Positions 26,773-36,375 of a stretch of 64,000 nt of DNA are shown piece by piece (the stretch's first letter is position 1; each line of letters begins with the position of its first letter). The position numbers were made by a program, and so were the translations under genes. The notes under the pieces were generated by a model. It was given only the letters and a program-made list of their open reading frames with translations, had not been told where the DNA came from and made no database searches. This DNA is from Oscillospiraceae bacterium (GTDB lineage: Bacteria > Bacillota > Clostridia > Oscillospirales > Acutalibacteraceae): the NCBI GenBank assembly GCA_015065785.1, contig SVPR01000006.1, forward strand, positions 54,762 to 118,761, given 5' to 3'.

Positions 26773-26882
26773 AAGCACCACGCCCTTTCGGGTGTGGTGC
26801 TTCGCTGTGGATGTGGGGTGTGAAAGAGAAAGATATGGCTTGAGCGAGAAATCTCGCTCTATATAAACTCTGCTTTGCAGAG
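26773..26882. repeat. Cluster of three palindromes between mnmE and noc
   Basis: There are three back-to-back hairpins: a 13-bp stem at 26773-26785/26790-26802, GAGCGAGA/TCTCGCTC (26842-26849/26852-26859) and CTCTGC/GCAGAG (26868-26873/26877-26882). They lie in the convergent gap. The style, with ATATAAA between small palindromes, is like the repeat at 60.5-60.7 kb. Confidence 0.55.
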
Positions 26883-26893
26883 AATATACCGGA

Positions 26894-27733
26894 TTAAATA
26901 ACATCAACCACCTGTGTGGTAATTGTTCTGTCACTCGGCTTTGAAATTCTGACCACATATTCAAAATATTCATCAGTTTCGCTTTTTGCAGTGTCAGCTT
27001 CGATTCCTGCTTTTCTTATGCTATCTACCGCGTGATTTAATGTGTTTATAAAAATTCTCATATCCTTAAAGACTTTTATTGGTGGCTTTTTTGGCTCTTT
27101 TCTTCGTCTTAAAATATCATTTACAAGTCGCTCTGCTTCGCTCACTGTCAAGTGGCGTTCAATTATAATATCTAACGCTTTGTTTCTTGCTGAGTTATCA
27201 GGTAAAGAGAGCAACGCTCTTGCGTGGCGTTCTGTTAATGATGCCATTATGATTTTGTCACGCATTTCCTCAGGAAGCCTTAAAAGCCTTAATTTATTTG
27301 AAAGAGTGGATTGTGCTTTTCCTAATTTTCGTCCGATTTCTTCTTGTGAAAGAAAATGCTCTGTCATAAGTCTTTCGATTGCAATTGCTTCTTCAAAAAA
27401 ATCTAAATTCTGTCTTTGAACATTTTCTATAATTGCGAAGAGTGCAGATTGTTCGTCTGAAACATTCATCACGATGCAAGGAATTTTTGTAACACCAATC
27501 ATTCTTGCGGCTCTGAGTCTTCTTTCTCCCGAAATGAGCTCAAAATTGCCGTTATCAAGAGGTCTTACATTTATAGGCTGTAAAATCCCGTTTGCTCTTA
27601 TTGAATTAGCAAGATTTTCAAGCTCTATGTAATCAAATCTTACTCGTGGCTGATGTGGATTAGGATAAATATTTTCGTGTGGGATAAGCTGAATCTGACA
27701 ATTAGCTTTTCCCTTAGCCGATGTTTTTAGCAT
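26894..27733 (-). CDS. noc: Nucleoid occlusion / ParB-family protein Noc
   Basis: A 279-residue ParB-family DNA-binding protein. The N-terminal ParB domain has PHENIYPNPHQPRVRFD (about 17-33), ISGERRLRAARMIG (about 66-79, the CTP-binding box) and IVMNVSDEQSALFAIIENVQ-type sequence. The helix-turn-helix is EEIGRKLGKAQSTLSNKLRLL (about 127-147). Position directly after rsmG favours Noc over ParB. ATG 27733 has AAGGACGG upstream; a GTG 30 bases further out is possible. A terminator separates it from rsmG. Confidence 0.85.
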   Translation of the reverse strand: MLKTSAKGKANCQIQLIPHENIYPNPHQPRVRFDYIELENLANSIRANGILQPINVRPLDNGNFELISGERRLRAARMIGVTKIPCIVMNVSDEQSALFAIIENVQRQNLDFFEEAIAIERLMTEHFLSQEEIGRKLGKAQSTLSNKLRLLRLPEEMRDKIIMASLTERHARALLSLPDNSARNKALDIIIERHLTVSEAERLVNDILRRRKEPKKPPIKVFKDMRIFINTLNHAVDSIRKAGIEADTAKSETDEYFEYVVRISKPSDRTITTQVVDVI

Positions 27734-27819
27734 TTTTGTTCCGTCCTTGTTTTTTATTTCCACATCACTTTTTTAATTTTGCCTGTCCGTCTTTCGTGAC
27801 TACAATATACCACGAAAAG

Positions 27820-27870
27820 ATTAAAAAATAAAGCATTTTCGGTCGGGGTAAATCGACAGAAAATGCTTTA
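27820..27870 (-). terminator. Terminator after rsmG
   Basis: A 12-bp perfect stem (27829-27840 with 27859-27870) enclosing a small TCG/CGA pairing. On the minus strand the T-rich tail lies at 27829-27820. Confidence 0.8.
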
Positions 27871-27881
27871 TTTTATTAAAT

Positions 27882-28595
27882 TTAAAGAGGTTTTTTAGCA
27901 ATTTGTGCAGACACTCGTGGGTATTTTGTCGGAATTTGCGAAATCTTTTTAATCTTAATTATGTTTCTTTCGCCCGCAGAGCATAAATCGAAGTTATATT
28001 TTCCTTCAATTTTGCCTGAAAGCGTCTTTAAAGCGTTAAATGCATTCTCAATTTCTTTATCTGCCAAAGCACCTTTCATTGAAACAAAATATCCGTTTTG
28101 CTTAACAAAAGGCAAGCAATATTCTGAAAGCACTCTTAATTCTGCAACGGCTCTTGCAGTGGCAAAATCATACTGCTCTCTGTATTCTTTCTTCTGACCG
28201 GCTTCTTCGGCTCTCATATTGAGAATCTTGTAATTAGTAAGCCCCATTTTTTCTGCAATATCTGCTACAACCTTCAGCTTTTTACCTGTTGAGTCAAGAA
28301 GCGTTACCTTAACATCAGGTCGTGCGGCGGCAATTACAAGACCGGGGAAGCCTGCCCCTGTGCCTACATCTATAATTTTTGAATTTTCAGGAATATCAAC
28401 ATATTTTAAAAGCATAAGACTATCAATAAAATGCTTTATTGCAATACCCTCGTCATCAGTAATTGCAGTAAGATTTATTTTTTCATTCCATTCCTTTAGC
28501 TCGCCCGAATAAATCTCAAGCTTTTTTATTAAATCGTCCGAAATACTTATATCTACAATGTCGGCATTCGCTTTAATTATATTTTCAATAGACAT
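27882..28595 (-). CDS. rsmG: 16S rRNA (guanine-527-N7)-methyltransferase RsmG
   Basis: A 237-residue SAM-dependent enzyme that makes m7G527 in 16S rRNA. Signatures are WNEKINLTAITD (about 35-46), IDVGTGAGFPGLVIA (about 74-88), LLDSTGKKLKVV (about 99-110), RAEEAG and ATARAVAELRVLSEY (about 145-159). Its start lies 3 bases after the GH31 gene, so it can be expressed from the upstream glycan operon. Confidence 0.97.
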   Translation of the reverse strand: MSIENIIKANADIVDISISDDLIKKLEIYSGELKEWNEKINLTAITDDEGIAIKHFIDSLMLLKYVDIPENSKIIDVGTGAGFPGLVIAAARPDVKVTLLDSTGKKLKVVADIAEKMGLTNYKILNMRAEEAGQKKEYREQYDFATARAVAELRVLSEYCLPFVKQNGYFVSMKGALADKEIENAFNALKTLSGKIEGKYNFDLCSAGERNIIKIKKISQIPTKYPRVSAQIAKKPL

Positions 28596-28598
28596 AAA

Positions 28599-31004
28599 TT
28601 AACCTCTGTAAAGAGCTGTAATTTCCATTAACGGCTCTCTGTATTTCTTTGGAATTTTATTCAAGAAAGCGTCATTCCTTAATGCTTCATTAAATAATCT
28701 CTTATTTTCATTGTTAATCTGGAATTTAGAAATTACATCAATAAGCTCTTCTTTTTTCTCTTTGTTAGCGAGGAATGTGCAAACTGAAAGGGTAACTGTA
28801 AGCTCATCATCCGGTGTAACATCTTTTACGAGAATTTCAACAAAGCCGTTTTTATCTTTTCTTTCAAATGCTTTCTTTTCACCATTTTTTGTAACTGCAA
28901 TTTCACCGTCAACTATATCACGGAATTTAAGGTGATAATTTCTCTTTTCAGGAACAACTGAAGTGTCGCCCTCTGCCTTTGCAACAGTAAATGTAACAGT
29001 TGAGTTATCTTCTTTAATTATAAATGGTGTTTCTGTGTATGCACCGTTCTCAAAGCTTAAGGTTTCGCCGTCATCTTCATAAAGGCGGAATTCATTATTG
29101 CCTCTGAAAATAAGAAGCTCTAAATCCTTAGGATTTTCAACTGTATTATTTTTGTCATTCTTGCTCATTGGAATAATTGCGCCCTCTTTTGCAAGAACAG
29201 GAATTGCACTTATATCTCTGAACATTTTAACAACTGAATTACCGCTGTAAATTCTGCCGTTATAAATATCAGTATATCTTCCCTCAGGTAACCATACTTT
29301 AGCTGAAGCCATACCAATTTCAGAATTTGTGTGCTCTGTAATTGGTGCTACAATAAGCTCTGTACCAAAGAAGTATTCATTCTTCATTTTATAAGCATTT
29401 TCTTCTTTTGGATATGTGTAATACATAGGCTCACAAATTGCCCTGCCCTGCTTTTGTGTGCGTCTGTTCATTGTATAAATGTACGGAAGTAGCTTATGTC
29501 TGAAACGAAGATTTTCAGTTGCAATTTTTTCAATTGGTGCACTGTATTTCCAAGGCTCCTTACCCATAAATTCATTTGCTGTTGAGTGAAGACGCATAAC
29601 AGGGCTATAAATACCGAATTGCACCCATCTGATGTAAAGCTCGTCATCCTTTTTACCCCAACAGTGACCGCCTATGTCGTGGCTCCACCAAGGGTAACCA
29701 ACATTAGAAGCGGTAGCAGTAAAGTAAACCTGAAAGTCAAGACTTGACCATTTTTGTGTTGTATCTCCACTGAAGCCTAATGGATAACGCTGACTGCCTG
29801 CACCTGCAAAACGGGAAAGGATAAGTGGGCGGTTGTTATCCTTTGCATTATCAAGGAAGTGGTAGTGGTTAAGTGCCCAGAGTGGGTCAAGGCCTTTGAT
29901 TTTTGTGCGAGTGCCTTGTTGCCAGTCAATCCACCAGAAATCAACGCCCATTTTTTCCATTGGGTGATGAAGCACCTTAAAATAATGCTCAACAAATTTT
30001 TCATCTGTAATATCAAACTGAACAGGCTCTTTTTTTGCTGGGTCCTGACCCATTTTTTCGCACATTTCAGTGTAGCAATCTTCATACCAACGAACACCTT
30101 GTGATGGGTGAAGATTAAATGTTACTTTATAATTATCATCCTTTAATTTTTTAAGGAAGCCTTGTGGGTCCGGGAATAAATCTGTGTTAAAGCTGTAACC
30201 GGTCCAACCCACTGACCACACATCATAAATGTATTCCATAAAGTTTAAGTGAGTTGATGGCTTAACAACATCCTTACCGAATTTTCCGCGAATATCTACC
30301 CAGTGCCAGTCCATATCAACAGTAGCAACTGTAATCGGAATTTCTTCCTTTTTGAATCTGTCCATAAGAGTTAAATATTCGTCTTGTGTGTATGCCTTAT
30401 ATCTGCTCCACCAGTTAGAAAGTGCATAACGGGGAATAAGTGGTGTTTCACCTGTTAAGCGATATAAATCACGGGTTGCACTTATATAATCATAACCATA
30501 AGCAAAGTAATATTCGTCAAGCTCTTTTGATTTTCTTGGTAAAATTTTGCCGTCATCTGTTAAAATAAGTGTTTTGCTGTCATCAAGAACTGCAACACCG
30601 TCTTTTGAACAAACGCCATCTCCTAAGGTTATTATACCTGCAGTAACATCTAATGTACGGCAAGTACCCTTTAAGTTACCGCTATAATAATCTGTGACAA
30701 CTCTGCCGTCACGAAGCTTGATTCTTATCATTTTCTTTTCAGTAAATGAGTAAAGAAAATTACACTTTGTAGTTTTAATTTCTACAAAGCCGTTACCATT
30801 TTTAACCTCAAAGCGTGGGGAGTCAAAATCTCTGAACCACACTGCCTGAGTCGGCTCGTCACAAAATACGCCGTCGCGGGTTTCTTCAACACGCACCAAG
30901 CAAGGTGTAAGAACAGTAATTCTTGTATTTCCGTTTACAATAATGTGACTGTCCTTTGCCTTTGGCGAAGTTTTAATTTTGAATTTGTCAAAATATCTTT
31001 CCAT
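28599..31004 (-). CDS. Glycoside hydrolase family 31 alpha-glucosidase-like enzyme
   Basis: An 801-residue cytoplasmic GH31 enzyme with no signal peptide. An N-terminal beta domain (about 1-190) precedes the barrel with TPLIPRYALSNWWSRYKAYT, the nucleophile region GVDFWWIDWQQGT (about 357-369) and the acid/base region LGFSGDTTQKW (about 411-421), followed by GYPWWSHDIGGH (about 437-448) and C-terminal beta domains. It should release a sugar such as glucose or xylose from alpha-linked glycans by retention. ATG 31004 follows AAGGTGA at good spacing. It is coupled to the flavoprotein gene upstream (1-base gap) and to rsmG downstream. Confidence 0.9.
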   Translation of the reverse strand: MERYFDKFKIKTSPKAKDSHIIVNGNTRITVLTPCLVRVEETRDGVFCDEPTQAVWFRDFDSPRFEVKNGNGFVEIKTTKCNFLYSFTEKKMIRIKLRDGRVVTDYYSGNLKGTCRTLDVTAGIITLGDGVCSKDGVAVLDDSKTLILTDDGKILPRKSKELDEYYFAYGYDYISATRDLYRLTGETPLIPRYALSNWWSRYKAYTQDEYLTLMDRFKKEEIPITVATVDMDWHWVDIRGKFGKDVVKPSTHLNFMEYIYDVWSVGWTGYSFNTDLFPDPQGFLKKLKDDNYKVTFNLHPSQGVRWYEDCYTEMCEKMGQDPAKKEPVQFDITDEKFVEHYFKVLHHPMEKMGVDFWWIDWQQGTRTKIKGLDPLWALNHYHFLDNAKDNNRPLILSRFAGAGSQRYPLGFSGDTTQKWSSLDFQVYFTATASNVGYPWWSHDIGGHCWGKKDDELYIRWVQFGIYSPVMRLHSTANEFMGKEPWKYSAPIEKIATENLRFRHKLLPYIYTMNRRTQKQGRAICEPMYYTYPKEENAYKMKNEYFFGTELIVAPITEHTNSEIGMASAKVWLPEGRYTDIYNGRIYSGNSVVKMFRDISAIPVLAKEGAIIPMSKNDKNNTVENPKDLELLIFRGNNEFRLYEDDGETLSFENGAYTETPFIIKEDNSTVTFTVAKAEGDTSVVPEKRNYHLKFRDIVDGEIAVTKNGEKKAFERKDKNGFVEILVKDVTPDDELTVTLSVCTFLANKEKKEELIDVISKFQINNENKRLFNEALRNDAFLNKIPKKYREPLMEITALYRG

Positions 31005-31005
31005 A

Positions 31006-32580
31006 TCATTCACCTTTTTCTTCATGATATTCTTTTTCTGTATTTACATTCCAGATAGCAGTTTTATCTGAGCTGTTTTTTATTATTGCTTTACTTGCTT
31101 CAATACCTGTAAGCATTGAATGGTCCATATTATTGTACCTGTGCTGACCGTTTCTGCCAATGCAATAAAGATTATTTATTGAATCGAGATATTCCCTTAC
31201 TTTCGGGAACTCTTTATAAGTCCCGAAATAAGCAGGATATGCTTTTTTAACCTTTGTTGTGAAGCTGTCTATAATATTTTCTTTTTTTATAATGCCGATT
31301 TTTTCTAATTCATCACTTGCAAATTCAATGAATTTTTCGGGTGACATATTCCACATATCATCATTTTCATTGCAGAAATATTCAAGACCTACCCAGGTGT
31401 GATTTTTAAAATCATCTACCATATAAGGTGACCAGTTGTTGAAAATCTGGAGCCTGCCTAATTTAACATTTCGTTCCTGAATATAAATCCAACAGTCCGG
31501 CACATTATTATTTATTGTTTTAATATCTGTTTTATTTTTAATTTCTAAATCCTTTAATAAAAGCCCTACTGTAATAAAATCACGATATGGCAAATTCACC
31601 GCAATTTCCTTTTCTTCCTCAGGAAATTCAGGAATTGCATTTGCTAAATCTTTAATCGGCATCGATGAAACAAGATAATCGCAAAAGATTTCTTCCTGCT
31701 TTTTAAAATCGCTTGAATTCTCATCAGTATTTTCTATTATAACAGATTTAACATAGCTTCCGTCAAGATTTACTTTAACTACTTTCTGATTTATTTTTAA
31801 TTCTGCACCTTTTTCAACACAGATTTCTGAAAGCTTTTCCCACATCTGTCCGGGTCCGAATTTAGGATAATTAAATTCTTCAATAAGTGAGGTTTCTACA
31901 TTACCGCTGTTTTTCTTAAAGGGCTTTGTAATTGCATTTAAAACCACCTTTGTAATTGAAAGCCCTTTAACTCGCTGTGCGCCCCAGTCGGCAGAAATAT
32001 TTTTAGGGTGAACACCCCAGAGCTTTTCGGTGTAATCCTCAAAGAAAAGCTCGTAAAGAGTTCTGCCAAAGCGGTTTATATAAAAATTCTCTAATGAATC
32101 CTCAGGAAGCTTTTTTGCTACACTTTTTAAATAATCTACACCTGCAAAAAAAGTGTTTTTAAAGCCCATATTTATAAAAGTCTGTGGCTTTAAAGATATT
32201 GGATAATCAAAAAACCGATTTCTATAATAAATTCGCGAGATTCTGTTTCTTATAAGAAAAACATCGTCAGTTTTTTCGGGGTCTGCATTGTTTTCAGGAT
32301 TATAGTTATGTGTTCTGTTTAAAAGAATATCATCTTTAGCAGGGGCACTCTGAAGAGGCAAAACCTCCTGCCACAAATCCATAACTCTTTTATCCTTAGA
32401 AAAAAAGCGGTGACCGCCTATATCTATTCTGTTGTCTTTAAATTTTGCCGTTCTTGAAATACCGCCGATAAATTCGCTTTCTTCAATTATTATCGGCTTT
32501 ATTTCACTGTTTTCCTTTAACAAGGAATAAGCACAGGTAAGTCCTGCAGGGCCTGCGCCTATTATTACTACATTTTTCAT
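31006..32580 (-). CDS. FAD-dependent amine oxidase / UDP-galactopyranose mutase-like flavoprotein
   Basis: A 524-residue flavoprotein. The dinucleotide-binding motif is [18 protein letters not shown] (4-21), then EFIGGISRT and [12 protein letters not shown] (about 52-63). The segment [20 protein letters not shown] (about 187-206) is typical of UGM-like proteins found with glycosyltransferase genes. A C-terminal [15 protein letters not shown] (about 483-497) completes the FAD fold. The likely job is a redox or mutase step on a nucleotide sugar; the exact reaction cannot be assigned. It is the middle gene of the phosphatase-amidohydrolase-flavoprotein-GH31 run. Confidence 0.75.
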   Translation of the reverse strand: MKNVVIIGAGPAGLTCAYSLLKENSEIKPIIIEESEFIGGISRTAKFKDNRIDIGGHRFFSKDKRVMDLWQEVLPLQSAPAKDDILLNRTHNYNPENNADPEKTDDVFLIRNRISRIYYRNRFFDYPISLKPQTFINMGFKNTFFAGVDYLKSVAKKLPEDSLENFYINRFGRTLYELFFEDYTEKLWGVHPKNISADWGAQRVKGLSITKVVLNAITKPFKKNSGNVETSLIEEFNYPKFGPGQMWEKLSEICVEKGAELKINQKVVKVNLDGSYVKSVIIENTDENSSDFKKQEEIFCDYLVSSMPIKDLANAIPEFPEEEKEIAVNLPYRDFITVGLLLKDLEIKNKTDIKTINNNVPDCWIYIQERNVKLGRLQIFNNWSPYMVDDFKNHTWVGLEYFCNENDDMWNMSPEKFIEFASDELEKIGIIKKENIIDSFTTKVKKAYPAYFGTYKEFPKVREYLDSINNLYCIGRNGQHRYNNMDHSMLTGIEASKAIIKNSSDKTAIWNVNTEKEYHEEKGE

Positions 32581-32595
32581 TAAACTTCCACCATA

Positions 32596-33423
32596 TTATA
32601 AATTTAATGCCACTTTTAAGTTTTCCCCTAAAATGCCCTTTTTAGCTTCTTCACTGATAGGAAGATTTTTAATCCTCTCTATTGCATTTTTGGTATATTC
32701 TGCATCTTTATACGGAAAATCAAGACCAAAAATACTGTTTTTAGCTCCTGTCTGATGAATTAAATCGCAAAGCTCGTCATCTGTAAGTGACCAGGCACCT
32801 GCTCTTAAATTACCAAATTCATCCTTTTCCATTGAAATGCTCGTAAGGCCTGCATAAATGTGATTTCCTTTACGGGAGTTGTTATTCATAACTAAAAGAG
32901 CCTCTTTAAAAAAGCTGTAACCGCCGACATGCTCCATACTGAATTTAAGATTTGGGAAATTGTAAGCCACCTCGTCAAAAAGAAGCATACTGTAATCTTT
33001 TATTCTGTGCCAATGAAGCCCCGTATGAAAAGAAATAAACAAATTTTGTTTTTCGGCTTCAGCATAAACCTCAAAAAGCTCTCTGCCATCGACTTTTACT
33101 TCTTGTGCGGCAGGGTGAATTTTAATCCCCCTGAAGCCTAAAGCACTTATTTCTTTAACTTGTTCATTTATTGAGCCTATATCAAAATTAATCGTGCCGA
33201 AGCCGACTAAATTGTTTTCGTTTTTAATTTCTTCATATAACCATTTATTCTGATTTATGGTTATTCCTACACGCTCTGTCTGATGATTAAACGGTGCAAA
33301 GCACACCGCTTTTTCAATTCCGCATTCCGCCATAAGCTCTTTAAGATTTTCAAGCTGAGCATTATCCTTAGAGCCTTTCGGGAATACGTGAGCGTGGTTT
33401 GCAAAAATTTTGTAATCAGTCAT
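32596..33423 (-). CDS. Amidohydrolase-family protein (metal-dependent TIM barrel)
   Basis: A 275-residue protein of the amidohydrolase-2 type. It opens with YKIFANHAHVFPKG (3-16; two histidines in an HxH), later GIKIHPAAQEV (about 97-107), SFHTGLHWHRIK (about 130-141), MEHVGGYSF (about 162-170) and FGLDFPY (about 232-238). These match the metal ligands of the family. The substrate is unknown. ATG 33423 is preferred (ATGGGTG upstream) over the GTG at 33432; it overlaps the stop of the phosphatase gene by 8 bases. Confidence 0.75.
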   Translation of the reverse strand: MTDYKIFANHAHVFPKGSKDNAQLENLKELMAECGIEKAVCFAPFNHQTERVGITINQNKWLYEEIKNENNLVGFGTINFDIGSINEQVKEISALGFRGIKIHPAAQEVKVDGRELFEVYAEAEKQNLFISFHTGLHWHRIKDYSMLLFDEVAYNFPNLKFSMEHVGGYSFFKEALLVMNNNSRKGNHIYAGLTSISMEKDEFGNLRAGAWSLTDDELCDLIHQTGAKNSIFGLDFPYKDAEYTKNAIERIKNLPISEEAKKGILGENLKVALNL

Positions 33424-34162
33424 TGTTGTCACCCATAAAAGATAAAAAGTCCATTAAATCGCTTAAATCTTCGTTATCATCAATTGGCTCATCTTCAGGA
33501 ATATCGCTGTAATAATCCCAGAGCATTTCTTCCTGATTTTCTGTTAATGGTGAAGCAGGAATATCCTCGATAACTTCCATTTTTCTTGTTTTAGACCAGA
33601 GTGACGGGGTAATTCTTACTGTGTAACCGCAGGCAGATGGGCAAAGCCACTCTGTCATTGGCAATTCAGGCAAACCAAAGGCAGAAAGAATTGACATTAT
33701 AACTCCGCCGTGAGTAAAAATAGCACAAGAGGTAGTGCCTGTTTTTATAAGTCCCTCAACAGTTTTTATGAATGCATCACAAACTCTTGTTGAAAATTCC
33801 TGATTGCTTTCACCATTTAATGGCTTAGCATCCGGTCCACCGGCTAACCACTCTGAAAATTCTTTGTGTGGTGCTAATTCTTCTGCGGTAAGATTTTCAA
33901 ATTCACCAAAATCGCATTCATCAAAGCCACGCATTTCAATTGGTGTTTTGTCAGGATAAATTATTTTTGCAGTTTCTATGCAACGCTTTAAGGTGCTTGA
34001 AAATACTACATCTGCTTTAGGATAATCGTAATCCCTGAGCATTGTATTTAACTGGTCAATACCCTCTTTACAAAGGGATTCATCAGTATGTCCTATGTAT
34101 CTTCCCTCTAAGTTTCCTTTAGTGTAAGCGTGACGAATAAGGTGAATTGTGTAACTTTTCAT
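33416..34162 (-). CDS. Histidine phosphatase family protein (phosphoglycerate mutase-like)
   Basis: A 248-residue histidine phosphatase. The catalytic motif is HLIRHAYTKGN (7-17), with FSSTLKRCIETA (about 54-65) and IFTHGGVIM (about 148-156) for the second histidine. The acidic C-terminal tail (DDNEDLSDLMDF) is unusual for the family. It probably dephosphorylates a sugar or nucleotide phosphate. It is the first gene of a minus-strand operon that runs through GH31 to rsmG. Confidence 0.85.
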   Translation of the reverse strand: MKSYTIHLIRHAYTKGNLEGRYIGHTDESLCKEGIDQLNTMLRDYDYPKADVVFSSTLKRCIETAKIIYPDKTPIEMRGFDECDFGEFENLTAEELAPHKEFSEWLAGGPDAKPLNGESNQEFSTRVCDAFIKTVEGLIKTGTTSCAIFTHGGVIMSILSAFGLPELPMTEWLCPSACGYTVRITPSLWSKTRKMEVIEDIPASPLTENQEEMLWDYYSDIPEDEPIDDNEDLSDLMDFLSFMGDNND

Positions 34163-34191
34163 TGCAATCTCCGTTCAAATGGTGTAATATG

Positions 34192-34208
34192 TTATACAAT
34201 AAGTATAA
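34192..34208. promoter_or_regulatory. Candidate operator between divergent genes
   Basis: TTATAC (34192-34197), N5, GTATAA (34203-34208). This perfect 6-bp inverted repeat sits in the 69-bp gap between the phosphatase operon and the XRE gene. A plausible TATAAT at 34204-34209 overlaps it. An XRE repressor site is the simplest reading. Confidence 0.4.
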
Positions 34209-34231
34209 TATAAAGGTGTGTGTTTTTACAA

Positions 34232-34840
34232 ATGGTAAATTATGCAGGACGACTTTACGAATTAAGAACTGAAAAAGGCTTAAGCCAGAAAGACGCCGCA
34301 AGTGATTTAGGTGTTTCTCAAGCGCTTCTTTCACACTATGAAAAAGGCATCAGAGAATTCGGTTTGGATTTTTTAAACCGTGCCGCCGACTACTACAAGG
34401 TAACTACCGACTATATTTTGGGCAGAACTGACAGTAGAACGGGCCTTGAGTCTTCATTTTTCTTTGACCGTGAAGAAGACGGTATATATAATACCACAAC
34501 TATATACCGCGCTGCAATATTTATTCACGAAAGAATGAATACAGGCTCTGCTTTAGCGGGTGATAGTGCCGACTTTTTATATTCTGTTGCACTTTACAGA
34601 ACTCTTTTTGCAGCGGCACAAAAGGGCTACATTCCAAAAAGATGGTTTTCGTTACCGCCGAAAATTGCAGAAAGTCTTCCTATGGCAGTAACAGAAAATA
34701 TTCTTTCTCATTTCCCTGATAAATCGCCGAATGCGAAAAGATATGGTAACCCCGAGCCAAAATCTATTGAAACCGTTATTAAAACAGTTGAAGGCTACAT
34801 AAAAAAAGCGGCTACCGATATAGTTAAATCAGTTGATTAA
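34232..34840 (+). CDS. XRE-family transcriptional regulator
   Basis: A 202-residue protein. Residues 5-66 are a Cro/CI-type helix-turn-helix (LYELRTEKGLSQKDAASDLG, then SQALLSHYEKGIREFGLDF, ending DYILGRTDSR). The rest (about 70-202) is a helical domain I do not recognise. ATG 34232 begins MVNYAGRL, with AAAGGTG 13 bases upstream; the GTG at 34220 abuts that site. It is divergent from the phosphatase-GH31 operon and could control it through the inverted repeat at 34192. Confidence 0.8.
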   Translation: MVNYAGRLYELRTEKGLSQKDAASDLGVSQALLSHYEKGIREFGLDFLNRAADYYKVTTDYILGRTDSRTGLESSFFFDREEDGIYNTTTIYRAAIFIHERMNTGSALAGDSADFLYSVALYRTLFAAAQKGYIPKRWFSLPPKIAESLPMAVTENILSHFPDKSPNAKRYGNPEPKSIETVIKTVEGYIKKAATDIVKSVD

Positions 34841-34852
34841 ATAAGACAGATA

Positions 34853-34889
34853 GGGTTGTGGCAGGAAAACCTGCTACAACCCATTTTTT
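34853..34889. terminator. Terminator between XRE gene and glgA
   Basis: A 13-bp stem with one G-U pair (34853-34865 with 34870-34882), AAAA loop and six T at 34884-34889. It lies between convergent genes. Confidence 0.95.
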
Positions 34890-34894
34890 ATAAA

Positions 34895-36319
34895 TCAGCC
34901 TTTAAGAATCTCTTTATACATTCTTATATATTCATTTGCAGACTTGCCCCAGCTGTTGTCACTTTCCATTGCTCGTTTAACGAGGATTTTCCAGCCTTTT
35001 TTATCGCTGTAGCCCTCACAAGCTCTTCTGATTGCGTGTAACATTTCGTGAGCGTTGTAATTTGCAAATGTAAAGCCGTTGCCCTCACCGTCACCGCTGT
35101 CCTGAACTGAGTCACGAAGACCGCCTGTTTCACGGACAATCGGAATTGAGCCGTAACGCAAGGCAACCATCTGAGAAAGTCCGCAAGGCTCACTCTTTGA
35201 TGGCATTAAGAAGAAATCTGTCCCTGCATAAATCTTTCTTGCCAAATCAGGAATAAAGCCTAAGCAAAGACCTACTTGTTCAGGGTAACGGGAAGCAAGA
35301 CCTCTGAAGAAATCTTCATATTCTGTATCCCCTGAGCCTAAAACTACAAGCTGAATATCTGTTGTAGCTAAAAGCTCGTCAAGCACTGCCTTGCATAAAT
35401 CAAGACCTTTATGAGAAACAAGGCGTGTTACCATACCCATAACAGGTGTATCCTTTTTCTCAGGAAGTCCGAAGAATTTCTGAAGCTCTCTCTTATTTGT
35501 AGCTTTTCCTGTCATTTTTTCACTTGAATAATTTTTGAAAATATCCTTATCTGTTTCAGGATTATAATTTTCAACATCAATTCCATTGAGAATGCCTCTT
35601 AACTTGAAGCTACGCTCTTTGAGAATTGTATCAAGTCCGTGTGAATACCACGGGTCAAGAATTTCTTTTGCATAAGACGGGCTTACTGTTGAAACTGCGT
35701 TTGCACATTCAATAGCAGCCTTTGCAAAGTTTACTGTATCGTCATACTCAATAAGATTTTTATGGCTGTAATCCAAGCCGATAACATTGTCAATTAACTC
35801 TTTACCGTAAACACCCTGATATTGAATATTATGAATTGTGAAAACAGTTTTAATATTTTCATAACCCGGCTGAGTCGCATAAATTGTGCTGTAATAAAGT
35901 GGTGTCAAGGCTGTCTGCCAGTCGTTACAGTGAATTACATCAGGCTTAAAATCAATATGAGGAATAATTTCTAAAACTGCGCGTGAAAAGAATGCAAAAC
36001 GCTCTGCATCATCATAATAGCCGTAGAGTCCTTCACGCTTGAAGTAATATTCGTTATCAATAAGATAATAAGTTACTCCACCATATTTAGCCTCGAAAAT
36101 ACCACAATATTGTCTTCTCCAGGCAACAGGAACAGAAATATTTGTAATGAATTTCATTGTATCCTTAAGCTCTTGCTTAATTGTGCTGTAAAGAGGCATT
36201 ACGACTCTGCAGCCGATAAGTCTTTTTCTTAAAGCCTGCGGTAATGAACCTGCAACATCTGCAAGTCCACCGCTTGCGGCAAATGGTAGTGCTTCGCTCG
36301 CAGCATATAAAACTTTCAT
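34895..36319 (-). CDS. glgA: Glycogen synthase GlgA
   Basis: A 474-residue GT5 glycosyltransferase that adds glucose from ADP-glucose to alpha-1,4-glucan. The N-terminus is MKVLYAASEALPFAASGGLADVAG-like in order, with the ADP-glucose loop reading ASGGLADV instead of the enterobacterial KTGGLGDV. HCNDWQTAL (about 128-136), GILNGIDVENYNP (about 246-258), MVTRLVSHKG and PSKSEPCGLSQMVALRYG (about 375-392) are the usual GT-B motifs. AGGAGTG precedes the ATG. It is the last gene of the glycogen operon. Confidence 0.97.
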   Translation of the reverse strand: MKVLYAASEALPFAASGGLADVAGSLPQALRKRLIGCRVVMPLYSTIKQELKDTMKFITNISVPVAWRRQYCGIFEAKYGGVTYYLIDNEYYFKREGLYGYYDDAERFAFFSRAVLEIIPHIDFKPDVIHCNDWQTALTPLYYSTIYATQPGYENIKTVFTIHNIQYQGVYGKELIDNVIGLDYSHKNLIEYDDTVNFAKAAIECANAVSTVSPSYAKEILDPWYSHGLDTILKERSFKLRGILNGIDVENYNPETDKDIFKNYSSEKMTGKATNKRELQKFFGLPEKKDTPVMGMVTRLVSHKGLDLCKAVLDELLATTDIQLVVLGSGDTEYEDFFRGLASRYPEQVGLCLGFIPDLARKIYAGTDFFLMPSKSEPCGLSQMVALRYGSIPIVRETGGLRDSVQDSGDGEGNGFTFANYNAHEMLHAIRRACEGYSDKKGWKILVKRAMESDNSWGKSANEYIRMYKEILKG

Positions 36320-36375
36320 AATAACACTCCTTTTTAAATATTAAAATCAACAAGTGCATTTATAAATAGCACTTC

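Noticed and set aside
25988..26773. Minus-strand open frame of 261 codons opposite mnmE
   Set aside because: Serine-rich, antisense to the GTPase domain of a clear mnmE gene; a codon-bias shadow.
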